A DNA stretch of 35,145 nucleotides from Bacteroidales bacterium UBA5072 (GTDB lineage: Bacteria; Bacteroidota; Bacteroidia; Bacteroidales; UBA10428): positions 30,664-65,808 of the forward strand of contig DIAS01000078.1 of assembly GCA_002415855.1 (NCBI GenBank), given 5' to 3'. A program made the translations under genes and the position numbers. Numbering within the stretch: the first letter of the stretch is position 1; every line of letters begins with the position of its first letter. Under the pieces are notes generated by a model. It did no database searches. It was not told where the DNA came from and worked only from the letters and a program-made list of their open reading frames with translations. Shown in pieces: positions 7,776-17,472 of this stretch.

Positions 7776-10700
7776 ATGAGAACCAGAATTCTGCTAGTTG
7801 TTTTTATACTTGCATTCCCGACAATCGTTTCGGCCCAAACCGATACGCTTTTCTGGTTTGCCGTACCCTATTCCACACGACTACACGATGGACCGCTGAC
7901 TGCAGACCTGACTATCAGTGCCACCGAAACCACCAAGAAAACGACTGTAACAATCTCCCAACCCTTTAACCCACAATTTGCGCCCATCACAAGAGTAATT
8001 GATCCTGCAGTTTCACTCACCGAAAATATTGCCTTTACCCAGGCGGAATTGCTGAAATTCAGCAATAACATTTACAATACACCAAGCAACAGTGCTTTGC
8101 TTATACGGGCTGACAACGAGATCACCGCTTATTATGAAACCCACAGAGTGAAAAACAATCCCGCTATTTTTGCCCTGAAGGGCAAAAATGCCCTGGGGTA
8201 TGATTTCTGGACACCTTTTCAGAATCAATGGCCAAATCATGTTTTTAGCAATACTGACCCGGCATTCAGCCAGATCATCATCGTGGCTACGGAAGATAAC
8301 ACGGTCGTTACTGTTAACCTTCAGAAGGATGCAGCTGCTCATGTCGCAGGAACCCCTTTTAATGTCAATCTAAAAAGGGGCCAAACTTATATGATTGTAC
8401 CTAAGTTAGTCGGGGGTGTTCCAAGTGTTTTACCCGCAGACCGTCTGACGGGCACTCGTATAACCTCTAACAAGCCGATCTCCGTTACCCTTGGTGATGA
8501 TTCCGTTGAGAAAGGAGTACCAGGTTCAATAGCTTATGATTATATAGGTGATCAGAGTATTCCTGTTAAAAATATACTGAACAAACCGGTAATTGGCCTT
8601 GAATATATAGTCATGAAAGGCAAATTAAGCGATATTGGTGGCGGGAACAACGAAAAAGCCTATGTTCTGACCACCCAGGCCAATACAACCATCAAGGTTT
8701 ACCATAAGAGTACCGGAGCAACAACCACTTATGGACCCTTCGCCACAGCAGGTTACCAGTTGACCATTGACATGCTGGCAGCCACAAATGATTTTTTCGT
8801 GCGGGTTGTTGCCGATAAACCGGTATATGTATTGCATGTTTCAGGATTTACCCATGAAATGGGGGATGCGATACTGCCCACAGTTGACGGGTGTACGGGT
8901 TCCCTTTCCGTGAGTTTTACCCGGTCAAAGTCCGATACATTCTACCTGAACCTGATGACCAAGGCCGATGCGATCGACAGCTTCTACATATCAATAGATG
9001 GCAAACCCGGTAAGCCCTTTTTAAGTGGAAGTCTTTTTGAGCAGGCAGGAAACTCAGAATGGTATGTTCTAAAGGATGCAAACAAATTAATGAAATATAC
9101 GGTCATCCCCAGAGGTCATGTTACACGCATATACAATACAAAAAACGTTTTTCACCTGGGTTTCTTCAATGGTAAACCTGTCGGTGGAGGTTGTGTTTAT
9201 GGATATTTCTCAGATTACAATGAACTCGAAGCCTCGGCCAATGTTGAAGACCAGGGCAGCGTGTTCCAGGTGTGCGGTATAGATTCCATTCAATTGAAGG
9301 CCAAGGGCGGGATCAGCTATCACTGGAGCCCTACGGAGTACCTCGATGACCCGGATGTGCAGAATCCGATCCTTCGTCCGCCCTATGGCGGATTTGAACA
9401 GCTCTTCAAGGTGGATATCGAACAACCATGCCAAGGATTTGTGCCCATGTATGTATATGTCATAGTGCCTAAAAGCCCCAATGCTTTTATGGCGGTTGAC
9501 CAAAACAAAGGTTGTGCCCCAATTGCCATCGATATGCAAGATGCTTCACAGGCAGCCGTCAAATATATCCTGGACCTGGGTGATGGCTCTCCACTGAATA
9601 TATCAAACAGTCCCATCAACCTTACACACCAATACCAGAACACAACCGATACTACCGCGGATTATGTAATTTCCTATACCGTATCCAGTGCGGATGGCTG
9701 CAATGATTTCTTTTCTGATACCATCAGCGTATATCCGGAGATCATCTCAGATATTGAACTTGTCGACCAGAACGATACAGCTGTGTGCCATGGTACTACC
9801 CTGGGACTTAGAAGCACCTCATCGGGGAATACGGATAAATTCCTCTGGAATTTCGGCGACGGATCATCACGGACAGATACACTGGTCAACCATACCTATG
9901 CCAATTATGGCCGCAACGATACAACCTATGGGGTAAACCTTGTTGCTGTATCGCCTTTTGGATGCAGCGATACATCCGATTTTATCAATATCAGGGTGTT
10001 TCCTTATATATACTCCGGCTTCACAGTTGATTCCACACTGTTGTGCTCTCCTGCAGAATTATTTGTGAACCCTGAAGCATCGATGGGCGTGGATACCTTT
10101 TACTGGTCATTTTCTGATGCCAGCAAGTCTTTTCTCGACAGCACCTTTAGCAGGCTCAATGAATCACCTGTCATTTATCCCTACCAAAACGACCATCCTG
10201 TTCCGGATACGGTCGAAATTGCCATGCATGCTGTCAACCGTTTTGGCTGCAGTGATACGGCAGCCACAAGGTCAGTCGTTCTCTATCCCGGGGTGATCTC
10301 CGACTTCAGCATTGATCAGAATGCCGTTTGTGATTCTGTGGGAGTGCTGGTTACAAACAAATCCTCAGGCTTTGATCTCTTTTATGAATGGGACTTTGGC
10401 AATGGCACTTCCGCATCCGATACTTCATCCTTGCCGTTCAGCAGATACTTCTTCAACCGGTCTGAAGATGACACAACCTATTTAATCCGTCTTGTATCTA
10501 CTTCCAATTATTTCTGTAAAGATACCTTTTCGGTTCCCATCACCGTGCATCCGTTCATCAGCGCAAATTTTGCCGTTGATTACAGCAACAATTGCTCACC
10601 CCTGAATGTGGAAATCACAAATATTTCCAAAGGAGGCGATCTCTTCAGCTGGGATCTGGGGGATGGTAATCTGGCAAACACATTGCTTCCCGGTATCATG

Positions 10701-13700
10701 TACCACACCTATGAAAATAGCTCCGACGACGATACTACCTTTGTCATTCGCATGCTGGCCTCAAACAACGAGGGCTGTTCGGATTCTGTATCGCGGTCGG
10801 TTTCGCTTTACCCGCGGGTAATTGCCAGCTTCGGCTTCAACAGCCCCAGCCAGGGATGTAATCCGCTGAATGTATCCCTGACAAACAGCTCTTCGGGAAA
10901 GGACGTGAATTACTTCTGGGACTTTGGCAACCGGACCTATTCCGTTGACCAGTATCCCCAGCCCCTGGATTATCAGAACCTGACAGATAAAGACACTACC
11001 TACTATGTCAGGCTGACGGTGATGAATCCGGCAGGTTGTGACAGCAGCTTGGTCCGCCCCGTTCAGGTGTACTCGAGGGTAACAGCCGATTTCGCAATCG
11101 AAAGGCTCGACAGCTGCTCGCCTTTCAAAATTGCGATCCACAATTATTCCGCAGGAGGCATAACGGATTTCACCTGGAAATACACCGAAGATGATTCCTT
11201 GTTGCTGCATGATTTTTCTGATCCGGTTATTCCGGTATACAGAAACCAGACACTGCTGCCGGCAAGATATCCTGTAGCCCTGCGAACAAAAAACATTCAC
11301 GGATGTACTGCCCAGAAAGGTGATTCCGTAACGGTGTATCCTGAGATGCATGCTGAATTTACGCCTGATATCACAGCTGGCTGTCAGCCCCTGCCGGTAA
11401 ACCTTATCAACGCCACCAACATTTTGAATGGTACGTCCTTCAGGTGGGATTTTGATGATGGCGAGTACTCCTATATGGCCACACCACCGGAACATAGCTT
11501 TGACAACATCACCAGTCTTAGTATAATCCGTAATATTCGCCTGGAAGCTACCTCGCAATATGGGTGCTACGATGATACCACACTGGCGGTGGAGGTTTAT
11601 CCATATATCATGGCCAGGTTCACCATTGACAAGCCTGCCATTTGTTCCCATGAACCTTTTACTATCGACAGAACGAGCTCATCCGGGGCGATCAACCATT
11701 ACTATTGGGATTATAATGATGACGGTACCATGGATGAAGAGAAATCCGATGCAGCCTTTGGCCATACTTATCCCAATACCGGAACGGCCAACGTGGATCA
11801 GTATATCAGGCTCACGGTCACCAACAACCAGGGCTGTGATACATCATGGACCGAACACCTGCTGGTATATCCCCAGGTACGGGCTGCCTTTGATGCTGAT
11901 ACAAACCAGTTATGCTATCCGATGCTGTCAGAGTTTACCAACCACAGTGAACCCAACATACCGCTTACCTATATCTGGGATTTTGGTGACGGATCCAGTT
12001 CAACAGCCAGTGATGCGCTGCATACCTTCAGGAATTTCAGCAGAACGGATGATATAACCTATGTTGTTGATCTGACGGCAATCTCTGAATATGGCTGTGA
12101 CAGCACCATTTCCCATTCGGTTACCGTACATCCGAAACCCCTGGCCGATTTCACCTATCCGCTGGCTGTTGACTGTCCTCCCTTTACAGTACAGTTCGAC
12201 AACGGATCGCAGGGTACAAGCCTCGATTATCTGTGGGAATTCGGTGATGGCTCTACCTCTGTCAGTGAAAACCCGAGTGAAGTATTTAACAATACGGGAT
12301 CAACTATCAGTGAACGGAACATTACCCTGGTCGCCGTTACCGATTTTGGTTGTTCAGACACGGTTGTCAAACCTGTCAGTGTTTTCCCCGGTGTGGAAGT
12401 CGATTTTACCGCTTCTACCTGGGCAGGATGCAATACGCTTACGGTAAACTTCGATGGCACTGCAACCAATGAAAACGAGTATTACTGGTATGTTGATAAT
12501 GAGATATTCAGCAACTACCAGGACCCCACATTCCGTTTTGTGAATGAGAGCCTTGCCGACAAAATTTTTGACGTGCGCTTTAAAGCCGTTTCAATTAACG
12601 GATGTATAGACGATACTACCCGGCAGGTCGTGGTATATCCGCAACCGCTGGCTGAATTCTTACCGAGTCCCCAGGCACAGGAATTCAACACAACTACTGA
12701 TATTACGGCTGTTACCATGAATAACCTTACAAACAGCCAGTCGATCTGGGGTTATCAGTGGAATTTCGGTGACGGCATAATTTCTTCAGAGTCTGCCGCT
12801 TCCTTCGTGAAAAACTATGCGATCTGGGGGGACATCTCAGATGGGAACCGGATACCTGTTTCACTGATCGCAACCAATAAAAACCACCCGGCTTGTTCCG
12901 ATACCATTATGCGTTACGTGATTATTGCTCCGCCACTTCCCAGGGTTGATCTCGGCGAGGACATTTCCGGCTGTATGCCGCTCACCGTCGAGTTCCCCTC
13001 ATCCACAAAATATAACTACCCCGATGCATACCAATGGGACTTTGGATATGAAGGTCTTACCTCCGGTGAAGCCCAGCCTGCTCCATTGGTTTATGATACC
13101 GCTGGTGTTTACATTATCCGTTTGGTTGTACAAGGAGATGGTGGTTACAACTATGATTATAAAATGGTTACCGTACATCCTAAACCCATTGTCAATTTTA
13201 CTTTCACGCCTGATTATGCCTGGGTCGGAAGTCAAACCGAGGAAGGTACGGAGATCAAATTTTTCAATACTACGCAGCAGGGTTCATCCTATATCTGGGA
13301 CTTCGATGACGGGGAAACCAGTACGGAATTCCAGCCCCTGCACGAATACACGTCGGTTGGCAATTATTATGTGACGCTGATGGCACTGAACAGCCAGGGT
13401 TGCATGGATACACTTACAAGTGAACTGCCTATCATCATTGATGGCAGGGGGAAGCTCGAGTTTCCGAATGTGATTACAATTTACCCGGGTGATCCCGCTG
13501 ACGAGTATTATGATCCCAATAACCCCGATCCGCGCATCTTCAGACCCGTTGCCGAGGGGATCGACAGGTACAAGCTTGAAATTTATAACCGCTGGGGCGA
13601 ACTTATCTATTCAACTGATGAGGTCAGCAAAGGCTGGAACGGATACATCAAAGGATCCCCGGTAAAACAGGACGTATATGTATGGCGCGTGACAGGCACC

Positions 13701-13763
13701 TTCACAAACGGCACTCCCTTTGTTAAAGCAGGTGATGTCACCGTGCTGATAAGGCAGCCGTGA
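7776..13763 (+). CDS. Giant PKD-repeat surface protein with T9SS type B (gliding-associated) C-terminal domain
   Basis: This 1995-aa protein has a signal peptide of about 20 residues ending VSAQ. Residues of about 25-480 resemble the N-terminal domain of IgGFc-binding-type proteins, with blocks such as ITSNKPISVTLGDDS, NEKAYVLTTQANTTIKVY and DKPVYVLHVSGF. From about 568 to 1890 lie some 15 PKD-like modules of roughly 88 residues. Most carry WDFGDGSS or a variant, a GCSDT strand and a VYP/VHP boundary. The C-terminus from about 1893 contains YKLEIYNRWGELIYS, GWNGYIKG and DVYVWRVTG, which mark the type B sorting domain. The usual TPNGDG entry motif is replaced by a longer YPGDP and DPNNPDP version. 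The PorP/SprF gene that follows is the arrangement expected for type B cargo. The ligand is unknown; a SprB-like adhesive role is inferred. Confidence 0.92.
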   Translation: MRTRILLVVFILAFPTIVSAQTDTLFWFAVPYSTRLHDGPLTADLTISATETTKKTTVTISQPFNPQFAPITRVIDPAVSLTENIAFTQAELLKFSNNIYNTPSNSALLIRADNEITAYYETHRVKNNPAIFALKGKNALGYDFWTPFQNQWPNHVFSNTDPAFSQIIIVATEDNTVVTVNLQKDAAAHVAGTPFNVNLKRGQTYMIVPKLVGGVPSVLPADRLTGTRITSNKPISVTLGDDSVEKGVPGSIAYDYIGDQSIPVKNILNKPVIGLEYIVMKGKLSDIGGGNNEKAYVLTTQANTTIKVYHKSTGATTTYGPFATAGYQLTIDMLAATNDFFVRVVADKPVYVLHVSGFTHEMGDAILPTVDGCTGSLSVSFTRSKSDTFYLNLMTKADAIDSFYISIDGKPGKPFLSGSLFEQAGNSEWYVLKDANKLMKYTVIPRGHVTRIYNTKNVFHLGFFNGKPVGGGCVYGYFSDYNELEASANVEDQGSVFQVCGIDSIQLKAKGGISYHWSPTEYLDDPDVQNPILRPPYGGFEQLFKVDIEQPCQGFVPMYVYVIVPKSPNAFMAVDQNKGCAPIAIDMQDASQAAVKYILDLGDGSPLNISNSPINLTHQYQNTTDTTADYVISYTVSSADGCNDFFSDTISVYPEIISDIELVDQNDTAVCHGTTLGLRSTSSGNTDKFLWNFGDGSSRTDTLVNHTYANYGRNDTTYGVNLVAVSPFGCSDTSDFINIRVFPYIYSGFTVDSTLLCSPAELFVNPEASMGVDTFYWSFSDASKSFLDSTFSRLNESPVIYPYQNDHPVPDTVEIAMHAVNRFGCSDTAATRSVVLYPGVISDFSIDQNAVCDSVGVLVTNKSSGFDLFYEWDFGNGTSASDTSSLPFSRYFFNRSEDDTTYLIRLVSTSNYFCKDTFSVPITVHPFISANFAVDYSNNCSPLNVEITNISKGGDLFSWDLGDGNLANTLLPGIMYHTYENSSDDDTTFVIRMLASNNEGCSDSVSRSVSLYPRVIASFGFNSPSQGCNPLNVSLTNSSSGKDVNYFWDFGNRTYSVDQYPQPLDYQNLTDKDTTYYVRLTVMNPAGCDSSLVRPVQVYSRVTADFAIERLDSCSPFKIAIHNYSAGGITDFTWKYTEDDSLLLHDFSDPVIPVYRNQTLLPARYPVALRTKNIHGCTAQKGDSVTVYPEMHAEFTPDITAGCQPLPVNLINATNILNGTSFRWDFDDGEYSYMATPPEHSFDNITSLSIIRNIRLEATSQYGCYDDTTLAVEVYPYIMARFTIDKPAICSHEPFTIDRTSSSGAINHYYWDYNDDGTMDEEKSDAAFGHTYPNTGTANVDQYIRLTVTNNQGCDTSWTEHLLVYPQVRAAFDADTNQLCYPMLSEFTNHSEPNIPLTYIWDFGDGSSSTASDALHTFRNFSRTDDITYVVDLTAISEYGCDSTISHSVTVHPKPLADFTYPLAVDCPPFTVQFDNGSQGTSLDYLWEFGDGSTSVSENPSEVFNNTGSTISERNITLVAVTDFGCSDTVVKPVSVFPGVEVDFTASTWAGCNTLTVNFDGTATNENEYYWYVDNEIFSNYQDPTFRFVNESLADKIFDVRFKAVSINGCIDDTTRQVVVYPQPLAEFLPSPQAQEFNTTTDITAVTMNNLTNSQSIWGYQWNFGDGIISSESAASFVKNYAIWGDISDGNRIPVSLIATNKNHPACSDTIMRYVIIAPPLPRVDLGEDISGCMPLTVEFPSSTKYNYPDAYQWDFGYEGLTSGEAQPAPLVYDTAGVYIIRLVVQGDGGYNYDYKMVTVHPKPIVNFTFTPDYAWVGSQTEEGTEIKFFNTTQQGSSYIWDFDDGETSTEFQPLHEYTSVGNYYVTLMALNSQGCMDTLTSELPIIIDGRGKLEFPNVITIYPGDPADEYYDPNNPDPRIFRPVAEGIDRYKLEIYNRWGELIYSTDEVSKGWNGYIKGSPVKQDVYVWRVTGTFTNGTPFVKAGDVTVLIRQP

Positions 13764-13907
13764 TACTGTGCAATATTTTGGCAAGTTCTATAAATATTAT
13801 CAACAGTTTAATCAGTGTTATCAAAATTACCCTGTTTTTAATAACCAATATGCCGATAAACCGTAAAATAACCAAACCCAAAGCAACCGTCTACTGAACG
13901 TTCAACA

Positions 13908-14879
13908 ATGCGAAGGCTGATTGCCATATGTTTCGTAGTGTGGGTGGCACTGAGCCGATCAGCCGCCCAGGATCCACAATTCTCACAGTTCTATTCGAAC
14001 CCCTTGTACCTGGCCCCTTCTTTTGCCGGAGCTGCCAATGCGAGCAGAATATGTGCCAATTTCCGGGATCAGTGGATTGCATTGCCCACAACCTTTATGA
14101 CTTACAGTTTTTCCTTTGATCATTATTTCTCCAATTTCAACAGCGGCATCGGATTCCTGGGCTACAAGGATGTTGCCGGTTCAGGACAGCTGGGAACGCT
14201 CAGTATGGGAGTGCAATATTCCTATAACTTTAAGATTGTTGAAAACGTTTATGCGCGGCCAGGCCTGCATTTCTCCTATCGCGAACATGGTATTGCCTGG
14301 GATAAGCTCCAGTTCATCGATGAAGTCATGTATTCGGGGGGTGGCTCCACCCAGCCTGAACCTCTTCCGAAAACCAGGGATGTAGACCTGGCACTTTCCA
14401 CACTTGTTTATTCCAAAAGGGTATGGGCCGGTGTCACCGTTGATCACATTCTTACCCCCAACGTTTCGCTCTATGCCGACAAAACGACGATCCCGGTTAA
14501 GGTTTCCGTTTTCGGGGGCGTGGAACTGGTCAGGAAAGGCCGGCTGCTGAAACCTGTTGAAGAAACCATGACCCTGGCGTACCTGTTCAAAACACAGGGA
14601 CCCTATACACAGCTCGACCTTGGTGTATACTGGCACAAGAATCCCCTGGTGCTTGGGCTCTGGTATCGCGGAATACCGCCTTTCAATTCACAGCGGGGTG
14701 ATGCCTTTATCCTGCTGGTTGGTTATAAAACCAAGAGCTTTAACGTTGGGTACAGCTATGACGTTACCATTTCCAACCTGATCGGCCAGGCTATCGGATC
14801 ACACGAGATTTCCATGAGCTATAAATTCGCCTTCCCCAGACGATCTAAAAAAGGGGAAGTGCCCTGCCCCGAGTTTTGA
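13908..14879 (+). CDS. PorP/SprF-family T9SS outer-membrane protein (cargo partner)
   Basis: This 323-aa protein has a signal peptide ending SRSAAQ. The family hallmark DPQFSQFYSNPLYLAPSF follows immediately, then FRDQWIALPTTFMTYSFS and many alternating beta strands. The barrel ends in ISMSYKFAFPRRSKKG with a short basic tail. Family members sit in the outer membrane. PorP belongs to the PorK-PorN-PorP-PorE envelope complex, and SprF is needed for export of SprB. The gene starts 144 bases after the type B giant protein and on the same strand, so this copy probably serves that protein. No separate promoter was visible, so it may be co-transcribed. Confidence in the family is high and in the cargo pairing moderate. 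Confidence 0.92.
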   Translation: MRRLIAICFVVWVALSRSAAQDPQFSQFYSNPLYLAPSFAGAANASRICANFRDQWIALPTTFMTYSFSFDHYFSNFNSGIGFLGYKDVAGSGQLGTLSMGVQYSYNFKIVENVYARPGLHFSYREHGIAWDKLQFIDEVMYSGGGSTQPEPLPKTRDVDLALSTLVYSKRVWAGVTVDHILTPNVSLYADKTTIPVKVSVFGGVELVRKGRLLKPVEETMTLAYLFKTQGPYTQLDLGVYWHKNPLVLGLWYRGIPPFNSQRGDAFILLVGYKTKSFNVGYSYDVTISNLIGQAIGSHEISMSYKFAFPRRSKKGEVPCPEF

Positions 14880-14898
14880 TATTTATTCGTGCTTTTTT

Positions 14899-14927
14899 TT
14901 TGTTGTTCGTTTAAAGATTTATATTTG
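14899..14927 (+). promoter_or_regulatory. Bacteroidota-type promoter upstream of ompH-like gene
   Basis: TATATTTG at 14920-14927 is an exact match to TAnnTTTG. TTTG at 14899-14902 lies 17 bases upstream, slightly closer than the usual 19-21. The start codon at 14961 is 33 bases past the -7 box, leaving a short AT-rich leader. Confidence 0.5.
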
Positions 14928-14960
14928 CTACCCAAATTAACAAATATAAAAGCCCTAACA

Positions 14961-15572
14961 ATGAAAAGACTTCCGCTTATATTGAATATTGTGCTTGCAG
15001 TTGCTGTGGCAGCGCTTTACGTTTTGCATTTTACCGGTCTGGGTGCCTCCAAGAAGAACAGATCAGAAGCCGGACTTGCTGCCGGTGTTGCAGATGGCAG
15101 TGCCATTTTCTATGTTCAGATTGACTCCGTGATCAGTAAATTTGATATGGCCACCGACCTCTCCGGTGAACTGGAAAGCAAGTACAAATCTTCCGAAGCA
15201 GCCTTTCAGTCGAAGCAGGAAGCATACCAGAAAGATGTCAATGATTACCAGTATAAAGTACAACGCGGTCTGGTTACGCGTACCGATGCGCAGAACATCG
15301 AACAGCAGTTGTATGCCAAACAGCAGGATCTGGTCAAACTGCAGCAGGACCTTACTGCAGAGATCAATGAAAAGCAGGCTGTTATGAACCGCCAGGTTAT
15401 CAACGCCATAATGGATTACCTGAAGGAGAACAGTACCGATCTCAATTATAAATATGTGCTGGGAACTTCTTTCGGAGGTAATATACTGTATGCCAACGAC
15501 AGCCTTGATATTACCCAGAATATTGTCAAAGGTCTGAACGAAGATTACCAGAAAGACAAAAAGAAAGAATAG
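14961..15572 (+). CDS. OmpH/Skp-family periplasmic chaperone
   Basis: This 203-aa protein begins MKRLPLILNIVLAVAVAALY, an N-terminal membrane anchor or uncleaved signal, followed by a linker. The OmpH/Skp start AIFYVQIDSVISKFDMATDL comes next. Residues of about 75-160 form long charged helices rich in Q, E and K (including QSKQEAYQKDVNDYQYKVQ and QQDLVKLQQDLTAEINEKQ), as expected for the tentacle coiled coils. LNYKYVLGTSFGGNILYAN matches the conserved C-terminal strand. Skp-like proteins hold unfolded outer-membrane proteins in the periplasm. The ORF is open from 14889, but the ATG at 14961 gives the proper N-terminus and lies just after a good promoter. The glycosyltransferase gene follows 12 bases later. 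Confidence 0.88.
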   Translation: MKRLPLILNIVLAVAVAALYVLHFTGLGASKKNRSEAGLAAGVADGSAIFYVQIDSVISKFDMATDLSGELESKYKSSEAAFQSKQEAYQKDVNDYQYKVQRGLVTRTDAQNIEQQLYAKQQDLVKLQQDLTAEINEKQAVMNRQVINAIMDYLKENSTDLNYKYVLGTSFGGNILYANDSLDITQNIVKGLNEDYQKDKKKE

Positions 15573-15584
15573 CTGCCTTTGCTG

Positions 15585-16856
15585 ATGGGGTTTGCTGATC
15601 AGTACCTCGGAAAACAAAAGAGGGTTACCCCTTATTTTACTGACCTTCCCTCCGGGAAACTCCGGTTTTCGGTTGTAATACCCGCATACTGCGAGCCTCA
15701 CCTGAGCGATGCCCTGCAATCGTTGTGGGATTGTAAACGACCCCGTGACCCTGTGGAGGTAATTGTTGTGGTGAACTCTCCAATAGATGCCTCTTTACAG
15801 GTAACAGAGACTAACCGGGCCACCCTGCTGACAACGTCGGAATGGATCTGTGATCACAATGATCCGGCAATGCGTTTTTTGCTGATGGATCAGACCTCTC
15901 TTCCCGATCATGACGCAGGTGTGGGACTCGTCCGGAAAACAGGCATGGATGAGGCGTTATTCCGCTTCAACCTGGTTAACAATCCACATGGATATATCCT
16001 GTCGTTTGACGCCGACAGCCGGTGCGACGACAATTACTTCACCGCCATTGAAGCGGCAATCGACCTGCACCCGTTAGCAAAGGGATTCGACGTGTACTTT
16101 GAACACCCGCTGTCGGGCCCCGGCTACCCGGAAAAAGTCTATCGGGGAATTGCCGCCTATGAACTGCACCTGCGATACCTGAACCTCTTTCTGCGTTTCA
16201 CAGGTTTCCCGTTCGCTCACCATACCATCGGTTCATGCTTCGGAACAAGGGCAGATGTTTATGCAGCGCAGGGCGGGATGAATAAAAGAAAGGCAGGCGA
16301 GGATTTCTATTTCCTGCACAAGGTCATTCCTCTCGGTAATTTTATCACTATTAAAGATACCCGGGTCGTTCCCTCTCCCAGGACTTCGGACAGAGTTCCT
16401 TTCGGAACCGGGGTATCCATTGGAAAATTCCTCTCTGCTGATGATGAGATCACGTTGACTTACGCCCCGGAATGTTTTCTTACACTACTGCCATTCTTTC
16501 AGCTGATTGAAAAGCTTTTCAAAATGCCATCCCCGGAAGTGGGTCTGACGCTCGGGTCAATGCCCGAACCGTTGAAATCCCATCTGTCTGAACTGGGTGC
16601 CGTTCCGGCAATCGCAAACATTAATAGCAATTGCAGCTCCTTGCCAGCATTTACCAACCGCTTCTTCAGGTGGTTCGATGCTTTCAGGATAGTCAAGTAC
16701 CTGAATGCCTCCCATCGGAGCTATTTCAGGATGATACCCGTGCAGGAAGCCGCCATCCGGTTTTTGGATATAGCCGGATCTCAGCCTCATCCTGGTGCTG
16801 TAAACACTTTTGATTTGCTGAAGATCTTCAGGGACATTGAAAGAGGCAAGTTTTAA
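15585..16856 (+). CDS. Family 2 glycosyltransferase (GT-A fold)
   Basis: This protein of about 423 aa starts its GT-A domain with LRFSVVIPAYCEPHLSDALQ near residue 27. It includes PVEVIVVVNSP for nucleotide-sugar binding and YILSFDADSRCDDNYF, where DAD stands at the DxD metal position. A GEDFYFLHKV block corresponds to the acceptor or catalytic-base ED motif of family 2 enzymes. No convincing transmembrane segment was seen, so it is probably cytoplasmic or peripheral. The ATG at 15585 is preferred over the TTG at 15579. It lies 12 bases after the OmpH-like gene and is probably in the same transcript. The donor, acceptor and pathway cannot be told from the sequence, and no polysaccharide cluster surrounds it. 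Confidence 0.82.
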   Translation: MGFADQYLGKQKRVTPYFTDLPSGKLRFSVVIPAYCEPHLSDALQSLWDCKRPRDPVEVIVVVNSPIDASLQVTETNRATLLTTSEWICDHNDPAMRFLLMDQTSLPDHDAGVGLVRKTGMDEALFRFNLVNNPHGYILSFDADSRCDDNYFTAIEAAIDLHPLAKGFDVYFEHPLSGPGYPEKVYRGIAAYELHLRYLNLFLRFTGFPFAHHTIGSCFGTRADVYAAQGGMNKRKAGEDFYFLHKVIPLGNFITIKDTRVVPSPRTSDRVPFGTGVSIGKFLSADDEITLTYAPECFLTLLPFFQLIEKLFKMPSPEVGLTLGSMPEPLKSHLSELGAVPAIANINSNCSSLPAFTNRFFRWFDAFRIVKYLNASHRSYFRMIPVQEAAIRFLDIAGSQPHPGAVNTFDLLKIFRDIERGKF

Positions 16857-16868
16857 AACTGCCACCGG

Positions 16869-16893
16869 TTACTGTTTACTGATTACTGTTTAC
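16869..16893. repeat. Short direct repeat between convergent genes
   Basis: TTACTGTTTAC occurs at 16869-16879 and again at 16883-16893, with period 14. It lies in the 46 bases between the stops of the glycosyltransferase gene and the FtsB-like gene. It may be debris of a low-complexity repeat; no function is implied. Confidence 0.5.
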
Positions 16894-16902
16894 CCGAAGT
16901 AC

Positions 16903-17256
16903 TCAATCTTCCACAATAACAAAAATATCCTCATTATCCTTCTTCATCAGGTATTGCTCCCGCGCAAACTTCTCCAGGTTTTCGTTATCGGTTTTCAGCT
17001 CATTGATCCGCTTTTTGTCCTCCTGGATCTTCTTTTCATAATAGGCTTTTTCCTCAAGCAGCTGATTGTATTCACGGGTACTTTTTCTGCGTTCGGACAG
17101 GTTATTCTGGTCGAATAACAGCAACCATACCAGGAAGATCAGGGCTGTAAGCACATATTTATTCCGCAAAGTGATACCGGCCTTTGAATTGCGGAAGCGC
17201 TCCCAAAGTCCTGCTGCGTTCCTCAGAAATTTACTGATAGGCTGTTCCTTTTCCAT
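16903..17256 (-). CDS. FtsB/DivIC-family septum formation protein
   Basis: This 117-aa protein has a basic cytoplasmic N-terminus and one membrane span at about residues 33-50 (YVLTALIFLVWLLLFDQNN). A coiled coil of about 50 residues follows (including EYNQLLEEKAYYEKKIQEDK), and then EKFAREQYLMKKDNEDIFVI. The last segment matches the conserved EKxAREKYxMKKxxEDI region of Bacteroidota DivIC/FtsB proteins. The role is in the FtsQ-FtsB-FtsL complex that links cell-wall synthesis to division. The length is typical for the family. It converges with the glycosyltransferase gene and is divergent from the dehydrogenase gene. Paralogues in the DivIC family are hard to name precisely, so no symbol is given. 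Confidence 0.85.
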   Translation of the reverse strand: MEKEQPISKFLRNAAGLWERFRNSKAGITLRNKYVLTALIFLVWLLLFDQNNLSERRKSTREYNQLLEEKAYYEKKIQEDKKRINELKTDNENLEKFAREQYLMKKDNEDIFVIVED

Positions 17257-17445
17257 TTGTGGTGGATGAATAAGACAAAATTAAGCATAAGCTGTTATAT
17301 AAAGAATCCTGTACCAGAACATTTATTAACAGTTTTCAGATCGAAGATGGAAGATGGATGATCTTAGTTCTTTTCCATGAGAAATGTCACTACTTAACTG
17401 ATTGAATGAATAATAAATATCATTTTTTTATGGTCTGCACTGTGA

Positions 17446-17453
17446 TACATTTG
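17446..17453 (+). promoter_or_regulatory. -7 promoter box upstream of P5C dehydrogenase gene
   Basis: TACATTTG is an exact match to TAnnTTTG. It lies 19 bases before the ATG at 17473, so the leader would be very short. The upstream region is T-rich (CATTTTTTTA at 17421-17430) but lacks a clear TTTG. An AAAGGAG stretch at 17458-17464, unusual for this phylum, lies 8 bases before the ATG and could act as a ribosome binding site. Confidence 0.5.
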
Positions 17454-17472
17454 CAAAAAAGGAGATACAGCC

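Noticed and set aside
10761..11651. 296-aa reverse-strand ORF inside the PKD protein gene
   Set aside because: It is a shadow of the forward frame: no signal peptide, no family motif, and the forward frame has clear repeated domains throughout.
7776..13763. Polycystin-like or collagenase enzyme based on PKD modules
   Set aside because: No metalloprotease HExxH or other catalytic motif was seen; PKD-like modules here look structural.
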